A stretch of DNA of 16,280 bases from Oscillospiraceae bacterium (GCA_015068175.1 SVLA01000030.1:1-16280); one strand, 5' to 3'; positions 6,368 to 13,061 are shown, numbered from the stretch's first letter. The notes: generated by a model not told the origin, from the sequence alone. Program-made: numbers and translations.

Positions 6368-7246
6368 ATGTCCCTTCAAAGTATCCTCTTCCGCATCGGC
6401 GCCGGTAAAAGCGACCGGAAGCGGGACAGCCTGATCCCCCTGCCCAGCGGCGTCACCCAGCATTGCAACATTTCCTACGGCCCTTACGGAAAGTGGAATC
6501 TGCTGGACATTTACCATCCCGAGGGCGCTCAATGCTGCCCCGTCATCATCAACGTCCACGGCGGCGGTTTCGTTTACGGCAGCAAGGAGATCTACAAGCG
6601 CTATTGCATGGACCTGGCCCGCCGGGGTTTTACCGTGGTGAACATCAATTACCGCCTGGCCCCCCGGTGGAAATTCCCTGCCCCTCTGGAGGACATCAAC
6701 AATGCCCTGCTGTGGCTCAACGCGCAGTATCGATACTATCACGCCGACATCAGCCGGATCTTTATGGTAGGCGATTCCGCCGGCGGCCAGTTGGTCAGCC
6801 AGTATGCCGCCATGCTGTCCAATCCCGACTATATGGCGCTGTTCGGTCTGCCCCGTCCAGATCCGGGCATCCGCCTCCGGGCCGTGGGCCTGAACTGCGG
6901 CTTGTATGACCTGAAGACCGTGGCCAGCGGCCAGCGTCAGGGTCTGGAGCTGGATTATCTGGGCAAGAAGATCTCCAATGACGATCCCCGGCTGGGGGTG
7001 CTGCAGGCCATTACCCGCCGATTCCCTCCGGCCCACGTCACCACCGCCTGCCATGACTTCCTTCGGGGCGCGGCTCAGCCTATGGCGGATCTGCTGGCTT
7101 CCAAGGGGATCCCTTGCCGCTGTGATTGCTACGGAAGTGAAGAGGACACCGCCACCGGTCATGTGTTCCACATCAACATCCTCAAACCGGAAGCCATCCG
7201 CTGTAATGATGACCAATGCGCCTTCTTCCGGGAATATTGCAAATAA
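6368..7246 (+). CDS. Alpha/beta hydrolase, HSL-type esterase/lipase
   Basis: This 292-aa enzyme should hydrolyse short-chain carboxyl esters. The oxyanion-hole motif HGGG is at 64-67 (NVHGGGFVYGS) and the nucleophile elbow GDSAGG at 135-140 with S137. NYRLAPRWKFPAPLEDI (94-110) is typical of the alpha/beta-hydrolase_3 (hormone-sensitive lipase) family. The acid is probably D230 (CHDFL) and the His is H265 or H268 (GHVFHIN). There is no signal peptide, so it is cytoplasmic. The start at 6368 has AAAGGAGG 7 bases upstream. The substrate is unknown; removal of acetyl groups from sugars or xenobiotics is possible. It is an independent transcription unit ending in a strong bidirectional hairpin. 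Confidence 0.88.
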   Translation: MSLQSILFRIGAGKSDRKRDSLIPLPSGVTQHCNISYGPYGKWNLLDIYHPEGAQCCPVIINVHGGGFVYGSKEIYKRYCMDLARRGFTVVNINYRLAPRWKFPAPLEDINNALLWLNAQYRYYHADISRIFMVGDSAGGQLVSQYAAMLSNPDYMALFGLPRPDPGIRLRAVGLNCGLYDLKTVASGQRQGLELDYLGKKISNDDPRLGVLQAITRRFPPAHVTTACHDFLRGAAQPMADLLASKGIPCRCDCYGSEEDTATGHVFHINILKPEAIRCNDDQCAFFREYCK

Positions 7247-7254
7247 AACAACTG

Positions 7255-7287
7255 CAGGGACCGATGATGTCATCGGTCCCTGTTTTT
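7255..7287. terminator. Bidirectional terminator between esterase and XRE genes
   Basis: A 13-bp stem (CAGGGACCGATGA at 7255-7267 with TCATCGGTCCCTG at 7270-7282) followed by TTTTT on the plus strand. On the minus strand it is followed by TTGTTTTATTT a few bases on. It sits between two convergent stop codons. Confidence 0.92.
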
Positions 7288-7798
7288 ATGCTCGGCCAAT
7301 ATAGTCATAGTCGCAATGGGGGCATTGGGGATAATCGAAGTCATGGTTTTTGCCGCAGCGGGGGCATTTTTTCTGGGGCAGCGTATCGTCCAGGATGGCC
7401 GGCTTTTTTTGGTCTGGGATCAGCAGTCCCACCACAAACACCAGGATGCCCAGGACGAAACAAAGGCCCGCCACATCCATCATTCCGCTGTCGGCCACAT
7501 ACAAAAAGGTTCCGATCAGCAGAAGCATGATGCCCGTCATCATCACCTTCACGCAGCTGATATCCACCGGTCCGCCGGATGCCGGCACATGGTCCTCCAC
7601 CATCTCCCCGGTGATCAGATCATCCATGGGGATCCCCAGCACCAGGGCGATCTTCTTGGCCATCACCAGATCCGGGCAACGGGTACCGTTTTCCCAACGG
7701 CAGACGGTCTGCCGGGAAACGAACAGTTTCTCCGCCAGTTCCTGCTGTGTCAGGCCGATCTGCTCCCTTTTTTTCTTCATTGCTTCTCCAAAGGTCAT
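7286..7798 (-). CDS. XRE-family regulator with two membrane helices and a C-terminal zinc ribbon
   Basis: This 170-aa protein starts with a helix-turn-helix of the Cro/CI type (residues 3-62; LTQQELAEKLFVSRQTVCRWENG is the core). It continues with two hydrophobic helices (about 83-102 and 107-127). It ends in a zinc-ribbon-like pair CPRC (145-148) and CPHC (159-162). The start at 7798 is chosen because AAGGAGG lies 8 bases upstream and the HTH begins there; a longer reading lacks a ribosome site. Both ends of the protein should face the cytoplasm, with a short outside loop. HTH proteins with C-terminal membrane helices are frequent in Clostridia, but their signals are mostly unknown. A possible TATCAT -10 lies at 7825-7830 with no clear -35. 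The neighbouring gene upstream is another membrane XRE regulator. Confidence 0.85.
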   Translation of the reverse strand: MTFGEAMKKKREQIGLTQQELAEKLFVSRQTVCRWENGTRCPDLVMAKKIALVLGIPMDDLITGEMVEDHVPASGGPVDISCVKVMMTGIMLLLIGTFLYVADSGMMDVAGLCFVLGILVFVVGLLIPDQKKPAILDDTLPQKKCPRCGKNHDFDYPQCPHCDYDYIGRA

Positions 7799-7911
7799 GG
7801 TCAGCGCCTCCTTCCTTTTCCATGATGATACCACTTCCCGGACCAAAACGGAAGCATTTTCTGTCGTTTTCTCTGTTTCCAATGCGGTAACACCCCGGAA
7901 ACACGAAGGCT

Positions 7912-7936
7912 GGCCCGCGCAGCATCGGCGCAGGCC
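7912..7936 (-). terminator. Weak hairpin after the large XRE gene
   Basis: A 9-bp stem with one G-T pair (GGCCCGCGC at 7912-7920 and GCGCAGGCC at 7928-7936) begins 9 bases after the stop codon of the 407-aa gene. There is no clear U-tract, so read-through into the 170-aa gene is possible. Confidence 0.35.
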
Positions 7937-7945
7937 GGCAATTTT

Positions 7946-9169
7946 TCATTCCAGGACCCACTTGGACGGGTCCCGGTCATAGCTGATCACGTCCGGATAA
8001 TCCAACGTCTGATCCGCCTTTACTTCGTAAGGCATGTCGCAGACCATATAGGTCCGCCCGTTTCCGTCGGTCACCATCAACGCCGGCATGATCAAATCGC
8101 CCGGTTCCAGATCCTCCACGGAAGCATTGGTCAATCTGTAAAACTGATAACTGTCGTCAAACCCCTGATAATTGGCCGGCCGCTCACAAGGTTCCGCCCA
8201 CGCCACCAGTTTTTGATTGCAGAACAACCCCAGCTTGCATTCCGTGATACCTTCGCCGCCCTTCCCCGGGTGAAGCTGCCTGGTATGGAAAACCACATTG
8301 CTGAGGGACAGCTTTCCGTCTTTGATCTTGGCATCCCACAGCGCATGGCCGTCAATGGAATAATCCCCATAACTGTCCGACAGAAGATACATATAGGTAT
8401 CCAACAGTTGTGTTTGCCGGGTCCCGTCCGGACCGACAAACACCACCGACATGGTAATTTTATCCGTCAACGGCACCGTGGCCTCCGCAGAAAAAGTGCG
8501 CCCATCAGCCAGAATGCCTGCAAATGCAACGGGTCCGGTGCCGGTGTCCACCACAAATTCCGCCTGCATCTCCCGGACATATGTCTTTGGTACCGCCGTC
8601 ATTTTCACGGTGATCTGTCCTGTCCGGTAATCCGTGGATATGGTCTCCGTTCCGTATTCCGCCGTCAAATCATTTTGCGCTTTCAGGATCTCTTCCACTC
8701 TGCCCGCAATACCGTTGACCTGCATATTCACGGAATTTGAAATGCTCCCCACCGCATTTTGCAGATTGTTGTAGCGGCTGTTGAGTTGATCCATTTCAGA
8801 AAACAGATTGATCAGCACCAGCGCCGCAGCGCAGGCACCCAGAACCCACGGCCATTTACGGCGGGGTTTCGGCTGGGGAATGGCCCGGATATATCGGCGG
8901 GCGATTTCCTCCACCATTTTCAGTTGCGCCGGTGTCAGTTCTTCCTGCTCTCCGTGAACAGTCTCCGCTTCGTCCTCCACACCCAAGAGCCAGCCGACGC
9001 GAACACCAAACAACTGTGACAGCATCACCAGTTTTTCGATCTCCGGCAGCGCCGCGTCCGACTCCCATTTATATATGGCCTGACGGGAAACCCCCATCCG
9101 TTCTCCCAGGGCCTCCTGAGATAAACCCAACTCTTTGCGCCTTTGTGCAATCCGTTGTCCAATGGTCAT
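7946..9169 (-). CDS. Membrane-anchored XRE-family regulator with large extracytoplasmic domain
   Basis: This 407-aa protein has an N-terminal Cro/CI helix-turn-helix (residues 4-62; LSQEALGERMGVSRQAIYKWES). A cytoplasmic linker follows, then one membrane helix (about 106-123, after RRKWPW), then a probable coiled coil (about 124-170) and a C-terminal region of about 230 residues. That region is rich in beta-strand-like stretches and aromatic residues and should lie outside the cell. I do not recognise its C-terminal domain. The architecture, with DNA binding inside, a single helix and a domain outside, is that of a one-component transmembrane regulator. The signal would be sensed directly at the surface (inference). 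The start at 9169 has AAAGGA 9 bases upstream. A perfect 10-bp inverted repeat lies in its upstream region and is a candidate operator. Confidence 0.83.
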   Translation of the reverse strand: MTIGQRIAQRRKELGLSQEALGERMGVSRQAIYKWESDAALPEIEKLVMLSQLFGVRVGWLLGVEDEAETVHGEQEELTPAQLKMVEEIARRYIRAIPQPKPRRKWPWVLGACAAALVLINLFSEMDQLNSRYNNLQNAVGSISNSVNMQVNGIAGRVEEILKAQNDLTAEYGTETISTDYRTGQITVKMTAVPKTYVREMQAEFVVDTGTGPVAFAGILADGRTFSAEATVPLTDKITMSVVFVGPDGTRQTQLLDTYMYLLSDSYGDYSIDGHALWDAKIKDGKLSLSNVVFHTRQLHPGKGGEGITECKLGLFCNQKLVAWAEPCERPANYQGFDDSYQFYRLTNASVEDLEPGDLIMPALMVTDGNGRTYMVCDMPYEVKADQTLDYPDVISYDRDPSKWVLE

Positions 9170-9189
9170 AAAACCACATCCTTTCCATA

Positions 9190-9231
9190 TGGTGGCATTA
9201 TTGTCTTACATCGGCCTCCAAAATGCCACCA
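9190..9231. repeat. 10-bp perfect inverted repeat upstream of the large XRE gene
   Basis: TGGTGGCATT (9190-9199) and AATGCCACCA (9222-9231) are exact reverse complements separated by 22 bases, 20 to 61 bases before the XRE start codon. The arms are centred about 32 bp apart, close to three helical turns, so two dimers could bind on one DNA face. Autoregulation by the XRE protein is the likely use; an mRNA hairpin is the alternative. I found no convincing promoter in this gap; TTGACA occurs at 9249-9254 (minus strand) but has no good -10. Confidence 0.6.
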
Positions 9232-9271
9232 ACTGTTACCTTTCTTTTTGTCAACCAGCGGTTAACAACGC

Positions 9272-9306
9272 AAAAAAGCAGAGGATCTCCGGAGAGATCC
9301 CCTGCT
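9272..9306 (-). terminator. Terminator of the SDR oxidoreductase gene
   Basis: On the minus strand a 13-bp stem (AGCAGGGGATCTC with GAGATCCTCTGCT, one G-T pair, loop TCCG) is followed directly by TTTTTT at 9272-9277. It begins 11 bases after the stop codon. Confidence 0.92.
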
Positions 9307-9317
9307 GTTTGACACAA

Positions 9318-10163
9318 TTACACGCCGGAGTAGGCAGAGAAGCCGCAGTCGATGGGCAGAACCACGCCGGTGATGGCGGAGGACGCCTTATCGTCGGTCA
9401 GGAAAAACAGACCGCCCAGCAGCTCTTCGGAATCCACGAAACGGCCCATGGGGGTGCCGTTCAGGATCTTGGCGGAACGGGCCGTGGGGGTGCCGTCGGG
9501 ATTGAACAGCAGGGCCCGGTTCTGATTGGACACCAGGAAACCGGGAGCAATGGCGTTGCAGCGGATGCCGGAGCCGGCAAAGTGGGTAGCCAGCCACTGA
9601 GTGAAGTTGGAGATGGCAGCCTTGGCGCCGGAGTAGGCAGGGATCTTGGTCAGGGGGATATAGGCGTTCATGGAAGAGATGTTCAGGATATTGCCATGCT
9701 TCTTCTCCACCATATCCTTGGCAAAGACCTGGGTGGGCAGCAGGGTGCCCTGGTAGTTCAGCTTGAACACGAAGTCGATACCGGCGGCATCCAGGTCGAA
9801 GAAGGTCTTGCAGCCTTCCCATGCCTCGTGATGATACTCATTATCGGTGGTAGCCCGGGGATTGTTGCCGCCGGCGCCGTTGATCAGGATGTCGCAGGGG
9901 CCCAGGTCCGTCAGGATCTGCTGGTGAACAGCCTCCAGGGCATCCAGCTCCAGCACATTGGCCTTGTAACCGATCATGGTATAGCCCTCCGCGGTGACCT
10001 CCGCAGCCAGCTTCTTGACAGCTTCCTCGTTCAGGTCCAAAGCGGCGACCTTCGCGCCAGCCTGGGCATAAGCACGGGCCATATCGCCGCACAGCACGCC
10101 GCCGGCGCCGGTAACCACCACGACCTTGCCGGTAAAATCACAATTCAGGGGCAGATTGATCAT
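9318..10163 (-). CDS. SDR-family oxidoreductase, probable D-mannonate (fructuronate) oxidoreductase
   Basis: This 281-aa classical-type short-chain dehydrogenase has the Rossmann motif TGAGGVLCG at 18-26, D43 after the second strand (favouring NAD(H) over NADP(H)), NGAGG at 95-99, catalytic Ser in NISSM (163/164), and Tyr-Lys in YSGAK (177 and 181). The stretch NPRATTDNEYH plus FFDLDAAG (about 101-128) is longer than in generic SDRs and is typical of relatives annotated as D-mannonate oxidoreductase. Directly upstream lies uxuA, so the reaction is most likely the interconversion of D-fructuronate and D-mannonate, the step before the dehydratase. This is an SDR analogue of the unrelated UxuB. 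The start at 10163 has GGAGG 8 bases upstream. The function is inferred from family plus neighbour. Confidence 0.85.
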   Translation of the reverse strand: MINLPLNCDFTGKVVVVTGAGGVLCGDMARAYAQAGAKVAALDLNEEAVKKLAAEVTAEGYTMIGYKANVLELDALEAVHQQILTDLGPCDILINGAGGNNPRATTDNEYHHEAWEGCKTFFDLDAAGIDFVFKLNYQGTLLPTQVFAKDMVEKKHGNILNISSMNAYIPLTKIPAYSGAKAAISNFTQWLATHFAGSGIRCNAIAPGFLVSNQNRALLFNPDGTPTARSAKILNGTPMGRFVDSEELLGGLFFLTDDKASSAITGVVLPIDCGFSAYSGV

Positions 10164-10220
10164 TTGAATAACCTCCGTTGATTGGGGTGCCTTTGCGCGA
10201 CCCCATATTTTAACGAATAT

Positions 10221-10249
10221 ATTATAGACTATTTTCTCCCCGGAAGCAA
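10221..10249 (-). promoter_or_regulatory. Promoter of the SDR oxidoreductase gene
   Basis: On the minus strand TTGCTT (10244-10249), a 17-bp spacer and a consensus TATAAT (10221-10226). Between this promoter and the gene, ATATT-N6-AATAT (10205-10220) and GGGGT...ACCCC (10184-10204 region) are small inverted repeats that might bind a sugar-acid regulator. Confidence 0.75.
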
Positions 10250-10290
10250 GAGCGAATTACAAATTTATTGCGGACTGTGCCGCATTTTCG

Positions 10291-10322
10291 AAAAAAGGAA
10301 GAGGAGTGGGTCGCCCCACTCC
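10291..10322 (-). terminator. Terminator of uxuA
   Basis: On the minus strand an 8-bp stem GGAGTGGG/CCCACTCC with loop GCGA (10303-10322) is followed by TCTTCCTTTTTT. It begins 16 bases after the uxuA stop, which separates uxuA transcription from the SDR gene at least in part. Confidence 0.85.
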
Positions 10323-10338
10323 CCTATTTATGAAATGA

Positions 10339-11448
10339 TCAGTTGGCGTTGGCCACGGTGACCTTGCCTTCCAGCTTGTCCAGCATATCCCACAGACCCA
10401 GCATATACATGATGCCCAGGGCGCGGTCATACAGACCGTAGCCGGGACGGACGTTGCCGGGGCCTTCGTCCCACAGATGACGGCCATGGTCGGGGCGGAT
10501 ATAGCCCTCGAAGCCGCAGTCGTGGTATGCCTTGATGATGTCCGCGATGCCGGTGTCGCCATCGCAGTCACGATGGCTTGCCTCGGAGAAGTCACCGTTG
10601 TCGAAGTGCTTGACGTTGCGGATATGGGCAAAAGCGATGCGGTCGCAATGCTTGCGGACGATGTCGGCCACGTTATTGTTGGGGTCGGCATTCAAAGAGC
10701 CGGAGCAGAGGGTCAGGCAGTTGTAGGGATGGTCCACCATCTTCAGGAAACGGTCGATGTTCTCGCCGTTGATCAGCAGACGGGGCAGACCGAAAATATC
10801 CCAGGGGGGATCGTCCATGTGGATGGCCATTTTCACGTCGCACTCTTCACAGGTAGGCATGATGGCTTCCAGGAAATACTTCAGGTTGGCCCACAGAGTC
10901 TCGTGATCCACATGGGCATAGTCCTTAAAGAGCTGGTCCAGCTTGGCCATGCGCTCCGGCTCCCAGCCCGGGAAGGACATATTATACTTTTCGGTGAAGT
11001 CCAGGATGTACTTGGCCATGGCGTTGTAATCGTCCTGGATCATGCCCTTTTCATAGAACAGCGCGGTGGAACCGTCGCCCACTTCATGGAACAGATTGGA
11101 GCGGGTCCAGTCGAAAATGGGCATGAAGTTGTAACAGATGACCTTCACGCCGAACTTGCTCAGGTTACGGATGCACTGCTTATAATTCTCAATGAGGGCA
11201 TCCCGGGTGGGCTTGCCGATCTTGATGTCGTCATGAACGTTGACAGACTCCACCACGTCGCCGTTGAAACCGTAAGCATGGAGTTGGTCCATCACTTCCT
11301 TGATCTCATGTTCTTCCCATATCTCGCCGGGCATTTTGTGGTGCAGGGCCCAAACGATACTGGTAACGCCGGGGATCTGCTTGATGTCGCTGAGCTTGAT
11401 CTTGTCATTGCCCTCGCCGTACCAACGGAAACCCATGTGCATAGGCAT
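10339..11448 (-). CDS. uxuA: Mannonate dehydratase
   Basis: This 369-aa TIM-barrel enzyme dehydrates D-mannonate to 2-keto-3-deoxygluconate in glucuronate breakdown, using a divalent metal, in the cytoplasm. Recognised stretches are MGFRWYG at the N-terminus, CYNFMPIFDWTRS (105-117), AIHMDDPP (208-215), TLCSGSL (246-252), FAHIRNVK (273-280) and RPDHGRHLWDE (318-328). The His and Cys residues in these segments are the expected metal ligands. The length is slightly shorter than E. coli UxuA (about 394 residues), as in many Firmicutes. The start at 11448 has GGAGG 8 bases upstream; an upstream in-frame TTG overlaps that ribosome site and is rejected. With the SDR gene it forms a two-step segment; neither a kinase nor an aldolase for the next steps is present in the window. 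Confidence 0.96.
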   Translation of the reverse strand: MPMHMGFRWYGEGNDKIKLSDIKQIPGVTSIVWALHHKMPGEIWEEHEIKEVMDQLHAYGFNGDVVESVNVHDDIKIGKPTRDALIENYKQCIRNLSKFGVKVICYNFMPIFDWTRSNLFHEVGDGSTALFYEKGMIQDDYNAMAKYILDFTEKYNMSFPGWEPERMAKLDQLFKDYAHVDHETLWANLKYFLEAIMPTCEECDVKMAIHMDDPPWDIFGLPRLLINGENIDRFLKMVDHPYNCLTLCSGSLNADPNNNVADIVRKHCDRIAFAHIRNVKHFDNGDFSEASHRDCDGDTGIADIIKAYHDCGFEGYIRPDHGRHLWDEGPGNVRPGYGLYDRALGIMYMLGLWDMLDKLEGKVTVANAN

Positions 11449-11479
11449 ATCTTCTTCCTCCAAATGATCGTATTTTTAT

Positions 11480-11498
11480 CCGTTCCCCAGGGGATCGG
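11480..11498. promoter_or_regulatory. Imperfect 19-bp palindrome in the uxuA leader, candidate operator
   Basis: CCGATCCCC-T-GGGGAACGG (read on the minus strand) is a palindrome with one mismatched pair, 16 bases downstream of the uxuA -10, where a repressor would block transcription. A GntR- or LacI-type regulator is plausible, but no regulator gene is linked in this window. Confidence 0.45.
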
Positions 11499-11513
11499 AA
11501 CATAACCGGAATG

Positions 11514-11542
11514 ATTATATCACAAAAAAAGCAGTCTGACAA
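11514..11542 (-). promoter_or_regulatory. Promoter of uxuA
   Basis: On the minus strand TTGTCA (11537-11542), a 17-bp spacer ending in TGA (extended -10), and TATAAT (11514-11519). This is a near-consensus promoter. The AT-rich stretch beyond it (11543-11636) holds no gene that I can see. Confidence 0.85.
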
Positions 11543-11636
11543 TGAAGGAAATAAAAAAACATCAAAAAATCTCTAATCTTTTGAGATAATGGCAGTATAT
11601 CCCAGTCAAATCCCGTAAAAACTTTCCAATTCCGTA

Positions 11637-11666
11637 TTGACACATCCTCCCGGAGTGTGATACTAT
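11637..11666 (+). promoter_or_regulatory. Promoter of the TerB-like gene
   Basis: A perfect TTGACA (11637-11642), an 18-bp spacer ending in TGA (extended -10), and TACTAT (11661-11666), 38 bases before the start codon. An AT-rich region with A-runs precedes it. Confidence 0.75.
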
Positions 11667-11704
11667 GTAAAAGTACAAAACCAAAGAAAAAGGAGAACAT
11701 AACA

Positions 11705-12118
11705 ATGGCAACTTTTAACGAACTCATGCAGAAGTATGTCAACGCTGACTACGACACTCTGGTTCACCTGGCTCAGACCGCTCTGAACAACCTGCTGCCC
11801 GCCTGCAAGGCTGTGGACAAGGACAACGACGGCCTGTTCCTGGCTACCTCCATCATCCTGACCGCCATCGCCGCTGACGGCTACCTGACCGGCCTGGAGA
11901 AGAAGTTCCTGGGCGACGCCCTGGGCCAGAACGAGGAGACCATCCAGAAGTTCATCAGCCTGTACGACAGCAGAATGGTTGAAATGGTCAACTCTTTCGC
12001 TGACAGCATCAACGATGACATCAAGGCTGACGTCATGATGCTGGTCACCGCCATCTGCGCTGTTGACGAGAAGATCTCCCGCGAGGAGACCGCTCTGATC
12101 CGCAAGATCCTGGAGTAA
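11705..12118 (+). CDS. Small TerB-like helical protein, strongly codon-optimised
   Basis: This 137-aa, acidic, all-helical protein has no signal peptide or membrane segment. Two stretches look like the repeated half-motif of the TerB fold: AADGYLTGLEKKFL (57-70) and AVDEKISREETALI (119-132). Each has an acidic residue after a turn followed by a helix with a conserved Glu, which in TerB helps bind a metal. The role is unknown; in other bacteria TerB-like domains occur in tellurite and stress systems, often membrane-linked. The codons are unusually uniform (almost only CTG for Leu, AAG for Lys, AAC for Asn, GAC for most Asp), unlike the neighbours and like ribosomal-protein genes. Together with a strong promoter this suggests high expression. 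The start at 11705 has AGGAGA 8 bases upstream. No other ter genes are present. Confidence 0.72.
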   Translation: MATFNELMQKYVNADYDTLVHLAQTALNNLLPACKAVDKDNDGLFLATSIILTAIAADGYLTGLEKKFLGDALGQNEETIQKFISLYDSRMVEMVNSFADSINDDIKADVMMLVTAICAVDEKISREETALIRKILE

Positions 12119-12138
12119 TTTCGTTTCTGTACAAAGTG

Positions 12139-12168
12139 CCCTCCGGCCAAAAGCCGGAGGGTTTCTTT
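12139..12168 (+). terminator. Terminator of the TerB-like gene
   Basis: A 9-bp stem CCCTCCGGC/GCCGGAGGG with loop CAAAA (12139-12161), followed by TTTCTTT. It also lies just after the stop of the convergent Fe-S gene but has a weaker U-tract on that strand. Confidence 0.88.
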
Positions 12169-12775
12169 ATTCTGCCACCGTCCCGTCCGGGCGGACCGTC
12201 ACCACTTCCAGAGGGATCTCCTTACCGCTGGCCTCCAGGGCCCGCTGTACCGCATAGGTCAATCCGCCGCAGCAGGGCACGCTCATCCGCACCACCGTCA
12301 CACTTTCGATGTCGTTGCGCTGCAGGATCCGGGTCAGTTTGACGGCATAATCCACGCCGTCCAATTTGGGACAGCCCACCAGGAGGATGTGATCCCGGAT
12401 GAAGGTCCCGTAGAAATCCTGATGGCAAAAAGCGGTACAATCCGCCGCGATCAGCAGCCGGGCCTTGTGAAACCAGGGGGCCTCCGCCGGCACCAGTTTC
12501 AGTTGCACCGGAAAATTTCGCAATTGCGCCGGCCTGGCAGCGGCTTTTGCGGCCAGGACCGCCGCCTCATCGTAGGCCGGCGCCTCCCGTTCTTCAAAGG
12601 AGATGGCCTTTTGGGGGCAGGCCGGCAGGCAGTCCCCCAGGCCGTCGCAATAATCCTCCCGCAGAAGCTTTGCTTTTCCGTTCACGATGCCGATGGCACC
12701 TTCGTGGCAGGCACGGGCGCAGAGGCCGCAGCCGTCGCACCGGGTCTCATCGATGGTAATGATCCTGCGGATCAT
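12167..12775 (-). CDS. 4Fe-4S ferredoxin-type protein with extra Cys motifs
   Basis: This 202-aa protein has an N-terminal ferredoxin-like domain. It carries one complete cluster site (C13, C16, C19, C23 in CDGCGLCARAC) and a second site that lacks one Cys (C43, C49, C53 in CDGLGDCLPACP, with Leu at 46). The C-terminal part (about 105-180) carries further Cys: C113, C117, C135 (VGCPKLDG) and C168-C169 (PCCGGL). This pattern is reminiscent of Cys-rich redox domains. It is probably an electron carrier or redox sensor in the cytoplasm of an anaerobe; partner and substrate are unknown. Its start codon overlaps the stop of the upstream 83-aa gene (ATGA), so the two are translationally coupled. Homologues are usually called simply 4Fe-4S binding protein, sometimes close to hcp; no hcp is seen here. 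Confidence 0.82.
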   Translation of the reverse strand: MIRRIITIDETRCDGCGLCARACHEGAIGIVNGKAKLLREDYCDGLGDCLPACPQKAISFEEREAPAYDEAAVLAAKAAARPAQLRNFPVQLKLVPAEAPWFHKARLLIAADCTAFCHQDFYGTFIRDHILLVGCPKLDGVDYAVKLTRILQRNDIESVTVVRMSVPCCGGLTYAVQRALEASGKEIPLEVVTVRPDGTVAE

Positions 12776-13023
12776 GCCGTTTCCTCCTTTTTCTGTCGCT
12801 GTGCGATCTTCATCATCTGCTCATACATCTCATCACCCACGCACTGACGGGCATAGGCGCACCATTGCACACAGCTCAGGGTATCGTTGTACGCCACAAA
12901 GCCGCATTTTTCGCAGGCCATCTGGGTATCGATGGAAAACATTTCGATCTCGCTGCCGCATTGGGGGCAGACTTTTTCTATAATGGTGGGGGTACGGGGT
13001 TTCCCCTGACATCCTTCCAACAT
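12772..13023 (-). CDS. Small Cys-rich zinc-ribbon protein, coupled to the 4Fe-4S protein
   Basis: This 83-aa soluble protein has eight Cys. C19, C22, C37 and C40 form a zinc-ribbon pattern (CPQC...CEKC), followed by C51, C55 and C61 in CVQWCAYARQC, plus C5. The second group resembles an Fe-S or extra metal site. I cannot assign a function. It overlaps the downstream Fe-S gene by 4 bases (ATGA), so both products are probably made together and may form one complex. The start at 13023 has AAAGGAGG 7 bases upstream. TATAAA directly before the ribosome site cannot be the -10 for a normal leader, and I found no other clear promoter on this strand. Confidence 0.8.
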   Translation of the reverse strand: MLEGCQGKPRTPTIIEKVCPQCGSEIEMFSIDTQMACEKCGFVAYNDTLSCVQWCAYARQCVGDEMYEQMMKIAQRQKKEETA

Positions 13024-13061
13024 AACATTTCCTCCTTTATAAGTTGTTGTGATGTTCCCGA

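Noticed and set aside
7823..7834. The 12-mer GTGGTATCATCA shared by the 170-aa XRE gene upstream region (minus strand) and the deacetylase promoter at 13082-13093
   Set aside because: Both copies include a -10-like TATCAT, and some 12-base matches are expected by chance in a window of this size, so no shared regulator is claimed.
10269..10284. A TGCGG/CCGCA hairpin between uxuA and the SDR gene
   Set aside because: The stem is 5 bp and the stronger uxuA terminator lies just before it, so no function is claimed.
11565..11595. A short ATCTC/GAGAT hairpin with T-run on the minus strand
   Set aside because: It has only a 5-bp stem and no gene upstream on that strand; it may damp antisense transcription but the evidence is too thin.
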